DNA from: Sedimentisphaerales bacterium
GTDB taxonomy: Bacteria > Planctomycetota > Phycisphaerae > Sedimentisphaerales > SG8-4
Assembly (NCBI GenBank): GCA_016928975.1
Contig: JAFGJR010000301.1
Coordinates: 1-21,757, forward strand
Direction: 5' to 3'
Length of the DNA stretch: 21,757 nt
How positions within the stretch are numbered: the first letter of the stretch is position 1; every line of letters begins with the position of its first letter. This document shows, one piece after another, positions 15,301 to 21,757 of this stretch. A program made the translations under genes and the position numbers. The notes under the pieces were generated by a model. It did not search any database. It was given only the letters and a program-made list of their open reading frames with translations, and was not told where the DNA came from.

Positions 15301-18185
15301 ACTCCGGCCAGACCGGCGTGGCCGTTCTGCTCGGCGTCACCGGCCGTTTGCCACTCAAGGAGTCTTCGCCGCGTCAAGAGCACCCGCACGGCGGCGCGGC
15401 CGATCGCGTCAAGGCTGATGAAAGCGTCGTAAGGCAGACAGATCAGCGCGATAGCGGACTGAGCGAGTTGTTTTCCCGCCGTGACGGCCACTTCTCGCAG
15501 GTGCAGAGCGGTCGGCAGGTCTGGCGATTTATGCAGGAGTCCGACAATGCCTGCAAAGACGACCGGGCTGACGATGATCCCGACGACAAGGAGAGTGCAG
15601 AGCAGGGCCAGACCCGGGAGAATCCATCCGAGCAGCAGGAGCGCCACTAGACCTGCCGGCGCCAGGCTTCGACGCAGGTTGTCAAGGATCTTCCATCGTG
15701 AAAGGATCGAAAGACGGTTGGCGATGCGCCGGCCACCCGGGCCGGGAACGCGCGGGAGCACCCACGGCATGATCTGCCAGTCACCTCGGATCCAGCGATG
15801 CCGGCGACCGGCGTCAGTCGTGTAAGACGAGGGGTGTTCCTCGAGCAACACCACGTCACTGACCAAGCCGGCTCTGGCATGGGAACCCTCGAGCAAATCG
15901 TGGCTGAGAATGCGGTTCTCCGGGAGACGATCGCCCAGTGCCTGCTCAAATGCATCCACATCGTAGATCCCCTTGCCGATGTACGAGCCTTCCCCGAAGA
16001 GGTCCTGATACACGTCGGAGACGGCACGGGTATAGGGATCAATGCCCGGTTCGGCGGCAAAAAGTCGGGCAAACCACGACCGGCCGGCACTCGGCAGACT
16101 CACGCCCACGCGCGGCTGGAGAATGCTGTAGCCCTCGATGACCCGTCCGAGTTTCGGATCGAACCGAGGGCGGTTGAGCGGGTGGGCCAGGGTGCCGGCG
16201 AGTTCGCGGGCCGCGTCACGAGGCAGTTGCGTATCCGTGTCGAGCGTGATGACGAATCTGACGGCGGGCAGGATCTCGGTCTGGCCGACGATAACGCTGA
16301 ACCAATCTCTCGACTTGCCCCGCAGGAGCGAGTTGAGTTCGATGATCTTGCCCCGCTTGCGTTCCCAGCCCATCCAGATGCCTTCCTGCTCATTCAGCCG
16401 CCGCGGGCGATGGAAAAGGAAGAAGGCGTCTTCGCGATCGGCCGCATACTTCCGGTTCAGCGCTTCAATCCCGTCGCTTGCCAGACGCACGAGTTCCTCA
16501 TCGCCCGGCATCTCCTCCTGGGGCGCGTCGCGCAGGTCCGTCAGAAGCCCAAAGTGAAGGCGGGCGTCGCGATTGGCCAGAAAACGGAGCTCAAGCGATT
16601 CCAGCAGATCCCGAACACCCTCCTTGCTGGTAAGCATCGTGGGCACCACCACCATAGTGCGGCAGTCCGGCGGGATTTCGTCAGAGAACTCCATTCTTGG
16701 CAGTGTCCGCGGTGCTACCAACCGGGTGGCAAGCCAGTTCGCCACCGACACGCTCCAATGGCTCGCGCATAGCAGCAACGGAATGGCCAACACCAAGAGG
16801 CCCCAGACCTGCAAACCGTGGCGAGAGGCGGTGAGCAAGGCGGCCGTCATCAGGATCCCCGTCAGAGCCAGGATGCTCCCGACATAGAACAGCAGCGGTA
16901 TGTGGCGACCGATACGTCGGAGGATGATTGTCGTCGAGGGCCGAACGCCGACAGCGCGTTCGAGCAGAGATCGGCCTCTGTCAATGAGGTAATACCCCAC
17001 GTGGGCCGTGCGATCGTCGCCTCCGATGTGGGCGATCCGGTCGCGGGCGAGTTGGATGGCCCTGCGGGCCACCTCGTGCTCCGAGAGCGGGCTCTGCTTT
17101 GCGATATCCTCCACCACGTGGCGATAGCAGTCACGGGTGGCAAAATCCATGTCGTTATAAACGTCAGCCGGGTCGCTGCGGAGGGTTCGCTCGACAGCGC
17201 TCATCGTCTCGACGAATTCCTGCCAATCCATCGTCGAGAGAAAACGAAGACTGCCGATACTGTTGCTCATGGAGACCTGGTCGGTCGCCTGGTTCTGGCT
17301 TTCGAGTTGGATGAGCTCTTCGATCGTCTGGTTGGCCTCGGCGAGTTGTTGCTCGAGCCAGCTCATCGGCAAGGTCAGGCCCGGATTCTGGCCTCGCAGG
17401 TGACGAGCGAATTCCGCTACGAATGCGCTGGTGAGCGGCGGATCCTCGCGGACCATGTCAGCCAAGGCCAAGACCAGGTTCCTTGGCTCTTTTTCAGCGA
17501 TCTCCAGCAGGTGGTCCGCCCAGGAATTCGCGGCGTCACGATCCCGCCGACACGCCGCGATCCGGACGGCCACGCGGCGCAGGTTCTCGATCAGGGCGAG
17601 ACGGAGCATGATCGGGATGGCCCACAGCTCGCCGAGTTTCAGTGTGGCGGTTGTCTGGTAGGAAGCCACGAAGCGGCTGAGGTTCTCGGCGTCCACGCGC
17701 CCATCCACGTGCGAAATCAGTTCCTGAACGATGGCATAAACGCGAGGATGACCGGCCAGCGGGCCGTTCAGGAGCCGCGGCAGTTCGGCGCTGTACTCTC
17801 GGGGCAGGTGCCGCCGCGCCGTTCTGATCTGTGACTCGATGAGGTAGAAATTGTCCAGCAGCCAGTCAGCGGCGGGCGTGGTGCGCCGGCCCTGCTCCGC
17901 CGAGTTCGCGACGAGTTTGTACGCATGCAGGAGTGCGACTTCGTTCTCGGTCAGACGAGGCAACAACCGGTCAGGCCCACGACGTTCATCGATCTCGTGC
18001 GAACTGGCGAGGGCGCGGGCGTGCTGCTTGAGTTGATCGGCGCTGAGCAGCTCAGACCGTAGCGGCGGTTCAGCGTGAAGCTCCCCGTTGTGGCCGCGGG
18101 GGGCGCCGAACAATCGGCGGCGGATCAGGTCAATGGACGTTCTCTTGATCGCCGCTCTCAATTCCTGGGACCTCCCGTGGAACAC
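9291..18185 (-). CDS. ndvB: cyclic beta-1,2-glucan synthase (NdvB/ChvB-like)
   Basis: A giant inner-membrane enzyme of about 2,960 residues (ChvB-type proteins are about 2,830) that polymerises glucose from UDP-glucose and closes it into periplasmic cyclic beta-1,2-glucan. Membrane segments lie near residues 430-478, 842-880 and 968-1008. The glycosyltransferase domain carries ITLDTDTQLPRDA (about 648), SHDLLEGSHAR and RRHRWIRGDW. A glycoamylase-like domain follows (YDRSRHLLSIGYN about 1382; GISESGYNATDAH about 1498). Two supersandwich domains come next, and the C-terminal GH94 phosphorylase domain has GDWNDGMN (about 2620, with the acid Asp) and PGVRENGGQYTHAAVW (about 2765), thought to set ring size. 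The open frame begins at GTG 18185; a TTG at 18161 preceded by GGGAGG at nine bases is an equally good or better start. The gene follows the RRM gene and its terminator. Confidence 0.93.
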   Translation of the reverse strand: MFHGRSQELRAAIKRTSIDLIRRRLFGAPRGHNGELHAEPPLRSELLSADQLKQHARALASSHEIDERRGPDRLLPRLTENEVALLHAYKLVANSAEQGRRTTPAADWLLDNFYLIESQIRTARRHLPREYSAELPRLLNGPLAGHPRVYAIVQELISHVDGRVDAENLSRFVASYQTTATLKLGELWAIPIMLRLALIENLRRVAVRIAACRRDRDAANSWADHLLEIAEKEPRNLVLALADMVREDPPLTSAFVAEFARHLRGQNPGLTLPMSWLEQQLAEANQTIEELIQLESQNQATDQVSMSNSIGSLRFLSTMDWQEFVETMSAVERTLRSDPADVYNDMDFATRDCYRHVVEDIAKQSPLSEHEVARRAIQLARDRIAHIGGDDRTAHVGYYLIDRGRSLLERAVGVRPSTTIILRRIGRHIPLLFYVGSILALTGILMTAALLTASRHGLQVWGLLVLAIPLLLCASHWSVSVANWLATRLVAPRTLPRMEFSDEIPPDCRTMVVVPTMLTSKEGVRDLLESLELRFLANRDARLHFGLLTDLRDAPQEEMPGDEELVRLASDGIEALNRKYAADREDAFFLFHRPRRLNEQEGIWMGWERKRGKIIELNSLLRGKSRDWFSVIVGQTEILPAVRFVITLDTDTQLPRDAARELAGTLAHPLNRPRFDPKLGRVIEGYSILQPRVGVSLPSAGRSWFARLFAAEPGIDPYTRAVSDVYQDLFGEGSYIGKGIYDVDAFEQALGDRLPENRILSHDLLEGSHARAGLVSDVVLLEEHPSSYTTDAGRRHRWIRGDWQIMPWVLPRVPGPGGRRIANRLSILSRWKILDNLRRSLAPAGLVALLLLGWILPGLALLCTLLVVGIIVSPVVFAGIVGLLHKSPDLPTALHLREVAVTAGKQLAQSAIALICLPYDAFISLDAIGRAAVRVLLTRRRLLEWQTAGDAEQNGHAGLAGVCRSMWVGPVTAAVVAAMAGVARPESLHVAAPILGLWFLSPVVAWWLSRPIASRKSGLTTENRAFLRMAARRTWRFFETFVGPEDHYLPPDNCQEHPTAAVAHRTSPTNMGLSLLAHLAAHDFGYISARQLIDRTSKAFATMSKLERYRGHFYNWYDTRTLHPLSPLYVSSVDSGNLAGHLLTLGPGLLGLADTRIVSPGTFEGLMDTLRVLLDVTGGQAVPSEGSRPGAAPPEVVVLLKRLESELQNPPRALAASQIHLERLSVAGAELAAMLSAGPDDEARWWAQAFERQCRDSLDDLLFIAPWCALPPPSELMWQRGSVEQVQRLSDLRKALQILDDVPTLRDVAERESTMMLSIDEILSNLIEQGPSVPSAENAWLARLRESIIEASRHASNRLAELEALASRCQEMADLNYDFLYDRSRHLLSIGYNVTGHRLDAGFYDLLASEARLGSFVAIAQGRLPQEHWFSLGRLLTAAGGEHPLLSWSGSMFEYLMPLLVMPTFEHTLLDRTYRAVVQRQIEYGRQRGIPWGISESGYNATDAHLIYQYRTFGVPGLGLKRGLSDDLVVAPYASIMALMIAPQRACANLRRLARDGLLGAHGFYEAVDFTPARVPPGQRGAIVRSFMAHHQGMSLLSMAHVLLDRPMQRRFLSDPLFRATELLLQERVPNAAPFFPHDSEATGSRLTPAGVEEAFRVVTNPQIAAPEAHLLSNGRYHVMVSSAGGGYSRWKDLAITRWHEDSTRDCWGTFSYLRDLNSGELWSAAHQPTLKRSKAYEAVFSEARVEFRRRDNDVATHTEIAVSPEDDIELRRINIANRGHKRRVIDLTSYAEVVLAPPAADATHPAFSKLFVQTEIVRSRQAILCTRRPRLSAEHPPWMFHLAVVHGSAIGETSYETDRSQFIGRGRTLADPAAMHVSKLSNREGSVLDPIVSIRQAVAVEPDETIRIDFVTGVADTREAAMALIDKYQDRRMMDRVFDLAWTHGQVIVRQLGATEADAQLYGRLAGAVLYADPHRRALGGLIARNRRGQSGLWGYGISGDLPIVLLRISDQSNIDLVRQLAQAHAYWRMKGLVVDLVILNEDQSGYRQPLQDQIMGLIAAGAEAHPIDRPGGIFIRRSDQISTEDRILIQAVARVVIADTAGTLAEQVERRHRAEIAVPKLVPVRARRPEAPQARRTRRGDLAFFNGLGGFTRDGREYIITTTADQVTPAPWVNVLANSEYGTVVTESGSAYTWAENAHEFRLTPWYNDPVSDISGEAFYIRDEETGYFWSPAPLPTRGPMPYTTRHGFGYSVFEYAENGVSSEMWTYVATDAPVKLCRLKIRNSSGRARRLSITGFVEWVLGEQRSKNAMHVVTEMDSQTGAVLARNPYNSEFPGRVAFFAVSESQHTATADRTEFLGRNGTPANPAAMSRAELSGRVGSALDPCAAVQTTFTLDDGCEREVVYILGAARDVATVRNLIGRFCDAHGARQALENVWDFWNHTLGAVHVETPDSDVDFLVNGWLPYQILACRIWARSGNYQSGGAFGFRDQLQDVMALIHAGPHLTREHLLRCAAHQFREGDVQHWWHPPLNRGVRTRISDDYLWLPYAVCRYVSSTGDVEVLDECVRFLEGRPVRSDEESYYDLPVRSEKTATLYDHCVRAIENGLNFGEHGLPLMGCGDWNDGMNRVGEQGKGESVWLAFFLYDVLKQFAELARRREDIAFAERCETEAEKLRQSIEQQGWDGQWYRRAYFDNGEPLGSATNPECQIDSLPQSWSVLSRAADPVRARAALEAIDSRLVRRDARLIQLLDPPFDRSHLEPGYIKGYNPGVRENGGQYTHAAVWTAMAFAAVGDSGRAWELLRIISPIHHTSTPAAIQTYKVEPYVVPADVYSNPQHLGRGGWTWYTGSAGWMYRLLTESLLGLRLEVDRLRLEPVLPDSWKSFKIHYRYRETVHHITIRNNSAKTVPLDAPPSIRDANRSVEGGRGALRVTRVIFDGEERPDRTIFLIDDHREHNVDVELG

Positions 18186-18210
18186 TCCCCGAAGAATCCG
18201 TTTGATAATG

Positions 18211-18240
18211 AAAAAGAAAAGGCCACCGATGTGGCCTTCT
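18211..18240 (-). terminator. intrinsic terminator of the RRM gene
   Basis: On the minus strand AAGGCCAC-ATCG-GTGGCCTT is followed by TTCTTTTTC. It lies 20 bases past the stop of the RRM gene and just before the glucan synthase gene, so transcription of the latter needs read-through or a promoter I did not find. Confidence 0.8.
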
Positions 18241-18257
18241 CTTCAACATGCCGCGAA

Positions 18258-18557
18258 TCAGTAGCGTCGGTTGCCACCGCCGTAGCCGCCGCCACCTCCG
18301 GTGCGGGGTGCTCGCGGCTTGGCTTCATTCACGGTGAGCGGACGGCCGCCGTGGTCCTGGCCGTTGAGGGCCGCAATCGCGGCCTGGGCTTCCTGGTCTG
18401 AGCTCATCTCCACGAAGCCAAATCCCTTGCTGCGGCCGGTCGAGCGATCGTTGATCACCTCGGCGCTTTGGACCTGGCCGTGCGGGGTGAACAGTTGCTC
18501 CAGGTCGGCGCTGTTCACTTCGTAGCCCATGTTCCCGACATACAACTTTTTGCCCAT
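18258..18557 (-). CDS. RRM-domain RNA-binding protein
   Basis: 99 residues from ATG 18557, with AAGGAG seven to eight bases upstream. A single RNA recognition motif fills most of the protein: RNP2 is KLYVGNMGYE, RNP1 is KGFGFVEM, and the helix EAQAAIAALNGQDHGGRPL follows. The C-terminal tail is Gly-rich (GGGGGYGGGNRRY). Small bacterial RRM-Gly proteins are found in cyanobacteria and planctomycetes and are often linked to cold or stress; this is family knowledge. The open frame reaches upstream to 18722, but that part lies in the untranslated leader. It has its own promoter and terminator, so it is a one-gene unit. Confidence 0.92.
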   Translation of the reverse strand: MGKKLYVGNMGYEVNSADLEQLFTPHGQVQSAEVINDRSTGRSKGFGFVEMSSDQEAQAAIAALNGQDHGGRPLTVNEAKPRAPRTGGGGGYGGGNRRY

Positions 18558-18726
18558 CTTCGTTCTCCTTTGAGAGGGCGTTGCGACCCGCGTTTTTCTT
18601 TCAAGGTCGCGCGTGAAAGAGGCCTGCGTTTCGGCCCAGAAAGGTTGGAAGGGCGATTGAGAAGGCGGTGCAGACCCGACGAAGAAACGTCGCATGTCCG
18701 ACTCACTCGACAGACCGACCATTTAT

Positions 18727-18755
18727 AGTATAGCACGCGGCAGGCAGCATGTCCA
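18727..18755 (-). promoter_or_regulatory. sigma-70-type promoter of the RRM gene
   Basis: -35 TGGACA (18755-18750), 17-bp spacer, -10 TATACT (18732-18727): five of six matches in both boxes. Transcription should start near 18720, giving a leader of about 160 bases before ATG 18557. The leader contains a CGACG/CGTCG hairpin near 18676-18691. A perfect inverted repeat GCGGCCG-CA-CGGCCGC (18772-18787) lies just upstream of the promoter. Confidence 0.7.
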
Positions 18756-18912
18756 GACCATCGGGCTTTCCGCGGCCGCACGGCCGCACGCCTCGGACTC
18801 CGGGCTGTATCCGCAGGTGCAGCATGCTCACGTGGCTTCGAAGTCCCGAATTCCTATCGGCAGGCGGCGTCCGTCTCGATAAGCTGGTTGCGTGACCGGC
18901 AATCCCGACATC

Positions 18913-19421
18913 TCACGACGAGGTGTCCCGATTCGTCGGGTCAGGTGCTGCCGTTTCTTCCGCAGTACCACTCTCTTCCCGCTCAGGCGAGACGACATTG
19001 GGCCCAGCCGCCTTGTTTTTTGTTGCTCGCGGGGCTCGCACTTTCTCGCCGCTTTCTCCGCTTCCTGCTGTCGTGAGGCAGCCCGTCCGCGACCTTTCAT
19101 TCGCTGTCGCCTGCCTGCTCACTGGCTGCAGGCTCGCCTCGACCTTCCGGTAGGATAACATCGAGATGCCCTGCGAGCTTCGACGAAACCTCGATGCGCC
19201 GATTGCACAGATCGACGGGCGTAACAGAGCGAGACCCTTTATAATGGTCGAGAACTGCCCGGCGGCCTGGCCAGGCAAGGTTCTTTGGGAAACCTCGGGC
19301 ATAGCCGCGGGGCGGCTTGGCCTGCGGGTGCCACACATCATGCGGGCCCTGCAACAGCGTGACGAGGCCGCTCTTCGAGCTTGCCGTACTGCTTGCGGTC
19401 GCTCGTGCAGTTGTGCTGCAT
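18913..19421 (-). pseudogene. possible frameshifted gene of unknown function
   Basis: Three minus-strand frames each carry a protein-like piece, in order and without overlap. First, from ATG 19421, MQHNCTSDRKQYGKLEE. Second, to a stop near 19097, a piece with GPHDVWHPQAKPPRGYARGF and RRIEVSSKLAGHLDVILPEG. Third, from an overlapping ATGA, MKGRGRAASRQQEAEKAARK. Then in another frame VRAPRATKNKAAGPNVV and an acidic Ala/Glu tail to a stop at 18913. Joined, they read like one basic protein with a charged tail that has suffered two or three frameshifts. I recognise no family and there is no ribosome-binding site, so the call is weak. Confidence 0.25.
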
Positions 19422-19447
19422 CTTGATGATGACGTTTCGGATTTCGC

Positions 19448-20764
19448 TCAGGCCTTCTCCGGAAGTTCGTAGCCCTTGCGGCGGGGCCTGTCGAGGTACG
19501 CGTTGGCCTCGTCGTCACCAACGAAGACCTCCTTCTTCGCATCCCACTTGAGCTTGCGACCCAGCCAGCGGGCGATATTGCCCAGATGGCAGACGGTTGC
19601 GCTGCGCTGTCCGGTCTCCACATCCGCCACACAGGGTTTGCGCGACTTGATGCAGTCGATCCAGTTGCGCATGTGGTCATCGCTCTTGTACAGGCGGATA
19701 TCGCTCTCCTTGATGGGCACCTTGGCGATCTCCACCGGGTCGGAGTCGACGCGGCCGCGGTCGATGGTGATCCTGCCCTTCTCGCCGATGAAGATGGCTC
19801 CGCCGCCGGGGCCGTTGTCGAGCCTCACCACCGGGCCGTCGGCGTAGCGGTAGAGAATCATCGGCCGTTTGCACCGGGCGTCGCCCACGTTGCGGGGAGC
19901 CGGCTCACTGTAGACCGGCGGATCGAACTTCTCGCCCTCGACCCAGATCTCCGCCGGGCCGGATTCATCCATCCCGAGAGCCCACTGGATCTGATCCAGG
20001 CCATGGCTGCCCCAACCGGTCATCTCACCGCCGCTGAACGGCCGGAACGACAACCAGCCAGGATTGGCCCGTGGCGCATACAGGTCATTGTGAAAGGCAA
20101 CCGGGTCCACCGGGCCGCACCACCGGTCCCAGTCCAGCCCCGGCGGGATCGGCTGAGCGGGCAGTCGGCACTCCCACGGGCTCGGGTAGTTCGCACCGAT
20201 GACTGTGTGGACCTTGCCGATCCGGCCGTTGCGGATGAGTTCACAGCCCAGCCGGTTGGCCGCCATGGATCGCTGCTGGCTGCCTGTCTGGAAGACTCGC
20301 CTGTACTTGCGGACAGCCTCGGTCAGCACCCGGCCTTCGTGGATGGTCAGCGTCAGGCACTTCTCCGCGTAGATGTCTTTGCCTGCCTGGGCGGCGTGGA
20401 TGCAGCACAGGGCCCGCCAATGGTCAGGAGTGGCGACGATGACTGCATCGACGTCTTTGAGTTCGAGCAGCTTGCGGTAGTCCTGGAAGGCCTTGGCCTT
20501 ATATTGATTGGCGCAGGCCTCAGCCCGCGGCAGGTTCACGTCCGCCGCCGCGACAATCCTGCCCAGCTTGGCCACCTGCTGGAGAAGCCCACTGCCTTGC
20601 CTTCCCGGGCCGATGATGCCGATGCCAATCTGCTCGTTGACACCGAGCCGGGCCTGAGCCCCCCAGACCCGGGAAGCGACGAAAGCCGGCGCAGCCACGA
20701 CACCAGCCAACGAGGCACCCCGCTTCAGTGCGTCGCGCCGGGATAACAGCTTGGAGTAGGTCAT
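19448..20764 (-). CDS. Tat-exported Gfo/Idh/MocA-family oxidoreductase
   Basis: 438 residues from ATG 20764, with AAGGAG eight bases upstream. The N-terminus is a twin-arginine signal (SRRDALKRGASLAGVVAAPA followed by FVASRVWGAQA), so it is probably exported folded. The Rossmann nucleotide-binding part follows (IGIGIIGPGRQGSGLLQQV, then VDAVIVATPDHWRAL, DIYAEKCLTL at the EKP-type position, and VFQTGSQQR). The C-terminal half has the typical WDRWCGPV and SGGEMTGWGSHGLDQIQWAL. Family members oxidise or reduce sugars and related polyols with bound NAD(P). The usual EKP is EKC here, so the canonical Pro is replaced. Planctomycetes hold many of these exported forms. It stands alone behind its own promoter. 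Confidence 0.9.
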   Translation of the reverse strand: MTYSKLLSRRDALKRGASLAGVVAAPAFVASRVWGAQARLGVNEQIGIGIIGPGRQGSGLLQQVAKLGRIVAAADVNLPRAEACANQYKAKAFQDYRKLLELKDVDAVIVATPDHWRALCCIHAAQAGKDIYAEKCLTLTIHEGRVLTEAVRKYRRVFQTGSQQRSMAANRLGCELIRNGRIGKVHTVIGANYPSPWECRLPAQPIPPGLDWDRWCGPVDPVAFHNDLYAPRANPGWLSFRPFSGGEMTGWGSHGLDQIQWALGMDESGPAEIWVEGEKFDPPVYSEPAPRNVGDARCKRPMILYRYADGPVVRLDNGPGGGAIFIGEKGRITIDRGRVDSDPVEIAKVPIKESDIRLYKSDDHMRNWIDCIKSRKPCVADVETGQRSATVCHLGNIARWLGRKLKWDAKKEVFVGDDEANAYLDRPRRKGYELPEKA

Positions 20765-20798
20765 GCAGGGCTCCTTCTATCCAAACGGCCTGAGCTGC

Positions 20799-20804
20799 AT
20801 TATA
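20799..20804 (-). promoter_or_regulatory. -10 box of the oxidoreductase gene
   Basis: A perfect TATAAT on the minus strand 35 bases before ATG 20764. No good -35 is visible at 16-18 bp, so an activator may be needed. It would give a leader of about 28 bases that contains the AAGGAG site. Confidence 0.55.
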
Positions 20805-20867
20805 CCGTCGCTCTGCTTCGTCGCGACTCCAGTCCGACCGGGTGAAGGCAACCAAGCCCGATTCCTT

Positions 20868-21197
20868 TCAATATGGAAGACAATGCCGGATGAACAGGCG
20901 CCACGGCGTGAGCCCAATCTCTGGCCTCTTCTCGAACCATGCCAGATGTGCCTCACATCGGCAGTCAGACGCCCCGAACCCGGGAATCAGGACCTTGCCA
21001 CCTCTCAGTTGCGCATGCAGCTCGCACTCCGTCAGCTTCTCGCCCGGCAGCACGAACGCCTCCACGTCATCTGCCACTGCCAGCAGATAGTCAATGTGCC
21101 AGTGTTTTCGCTTGCTGTGCCGCAGGTGCCGCCCAATCCGCTGAGCAAGCCCACACTGCGCCGGCTTGGCTGGAGACGCCATACGGGCCCGTGCCAT
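20868..21197 (-). CDS. DUF123 (GIY-YIG-like) protein lacking the N-terminus
   Basis: 109 residues from ATG 21197, or 104 from ATG 21182; neither has a ribosome-binding site. The segment LAQRIGRHLRHSKRKHWHID, then VLIPGFGASDCRCEAHLAW, is the conserved core and C-terminal motif of DUF123, a GIY-YIG-nuclease-related family of about 140-150 residues. The usual first 40 or so residues, including the GIY/YVYVGSA strands, are absent and not found in another frame upstream. The protein is therefore probably inactive as a nuclease or the gene is a remnant. Its start overlaps head-to-head with a zinc-ribbon ORF on the other strand, which may mark a recombination junction. Confidence 0.65.
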   Translation of the reverse strand: MARARMASPAKPAQCGLAQRIGRHLRHSKRKHWHIDYLLAVADDVEAFVLPGEKLTECELHAQLRGGKVLIPGFGASDCRCEAHLAWFEKRPEIGLTPWRLFIRHCLPY

Positions 21198-21291
21198 GAA
21201 GGGCGAACACTGCCCCGAATGCGGCTGCTTCCTCGTCCCTGAGTCCGGCTACTGGGTGTGCTGTGCCTGCGGCTACAGCCCATGCGGCTGA
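21196..21291 (+). CDS. 31-residue zinc ribbon (ribonucleotide-reductase-tail-like)
   Basis: Reads MKGEHCPECGCFLVPESGYW then VCCACGYSPCG and stops at TGA 21289-21291. The CPEC and CACG knuckles at the spacing seen here, with the ending CGYSPCG, resemble the C-terminal zinc ribbon of B12-dependent ribonucleotide reductases, but as an isolated tiny ORF. It may be a free-standing small zinc protein or a leftover piece of a larger gene. There is no ribosome-binding site and the start is shared in antisense with the DUF123 gene, so translation is uncertain. Confidence 0.4.
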   Translation: MKGEHCPECGCFLVPESGYWVCCACGYSPCG

Positions 21292-21398
21292 AGCAGGACC
21301 TTGCCCCCATCGCCGCCGATGGCCAATTCTCACGAAATCACCCTGCTGTCAGACAAGCGGCATTGCGCACCAATGACCGTACGGAATAATAGCAGAGC

Positions 21399-21757
21399 AT
21401 GGCAGACGACGAGAACAACAGAATCTCCGGCGAGAGGCTTGCCGAGGTGCTTGAGCGGCTCGAGGAGCACCTGTCGAGCATGCGCAGCGACCAAGTGAAA
21501 TCGCCGCACGACTGGCTGACGATCGAGGAGGTGGCGGAAGAACTGCGACTATCGCGAGACAGCATTGAACGCTTGGTCGGTTCCGGCCAGATGAAATCCG
21601 CCATCATCGATACACCGCGGGGGAAGGGCCAACGCACTTGTTTTCGCATTCGTCGAGAGTGGATTGACGAATTCATGCAGACAAGCGTCAGGCCTTTCCA
21701 GTTGCCCGTGCGTTCATCGAACCATCGGGGATCTATCAGGCCGCGGCTGCACTTCTC
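21399..21757 (+). CDS. excisionase/MerR-type HTH DNA-binding protein, 3' end outside window
   Basis: The frame is open from ATG 21399 to the end of the window (119 codons). A charged N-terminal helix (RLAEVLERLEEHLSSM) that could form a coiled coil is followed by the winged HTH of excisionase-like proteins: DWLTIEEVAEELRLSRDSIE then RLVGSGQMKSAII, a basic wing PRGKGQRTCFRIRREW and IDEFMQTS. Such proteins control excision of mobile elements or act as small regulators, and often precede a tyrosine recombinase; the neighbour on the right is not in the window. The ribosome-binding site is weak. The start of the domain and its good amino-acid pattern support a real gene. Confidence 0.75.
   Translation, partial: MADDENNRISGERLAEVLERLEEHLSSMRSDQVKSPHDWLTIEEVAEELRLSRDSIERLVGSGQMKSAIIDTPRGKGQRTCFRIRREWIDEFMQTSVRPFQLPVRSSNHRGSIRPRLHF

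Overview
The window is GC-rich bacterial DNA, most likely from a member of the Planctomycetota, perhaps a Phycisphaerae-like lineage. This is an inference from gene style: a basic-tailed HU protein, a CsrA with an enlarged beta1-beta2 loop, a Tat-exported Gfo/Idh/MocA oxidoreductase, B12-type radical SAM proteins and many very small genes. No rRNA, tRNA, CRISPR array or complete insertion sequence was found.

Layout. Positions 1-630 (+) hold the 3' end of an HU-type gene and a frameshifted small gene. Positions 605-6510 (-) are a dense regulatory and metabolic block made of two similar cassettes. Upstream cassette: promoter, structured leader RNA, MpsC-like (DUF2294) gene, csrA, radical SAM/DUF4070 gene, a shortened host-attachment-type gene and a small zinc-ribbon gene. 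Downstream cassette: the same promoter and leader, a second MpsC-like gene, a HesB/IscA-like gene and a second radical SAM gene. A third MpsC-like gene (+) lies at 6917-7306. Facing it, at 7369-7524 (-), is a gene for ribosomal protein bTHX, preceded by a third copy of the promoter and leader.

Positions 7733-8913 are gene-poor, with one plausible tiny membrane-protein ORF. A DUF6197-like gene follows at 8914-9327. About 9 kb (9291-18185, -) is a single gene for a giant cyclic beta-1,2-glucan synthase. Upstream of it are an RRM RNA-binding protein gene with a strong promoter and long leader, a degenerate region (18913-19421), a Tat-exported oxidoreductase, a 5'-truncated DUF123 nuclease gene, a 31-residue zinc ribbon, and at the right edge an excisionase-like HTH gene that runs out of the window.

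The main observation is the leader RNA at 3089-3236, 6325-6472 and 7546-7697, all on the minus strand. The three copies share a promoter (TTGCTT, 16-17 bp spacer, TASANT-type -10) at nearly constant distance, a hairpin near the transcript start, and a core of invariant unpaired bases around a covarying hairpin. Each ends in an intrinsic terminator 22-48 nt before the start codon of the next gene. The 5' GTCGG of the core can pair with CCGAC in the 5' arm of the terminator, so core and terminator look mutually exclusive. This is the architecture of a transcription-attenuating riboswitch or a similar sensor RNA. I could not match it to any RNA class I know. It would place two MpsC-like operons (one with csrA) and a ribosomal protein gene under one signal.
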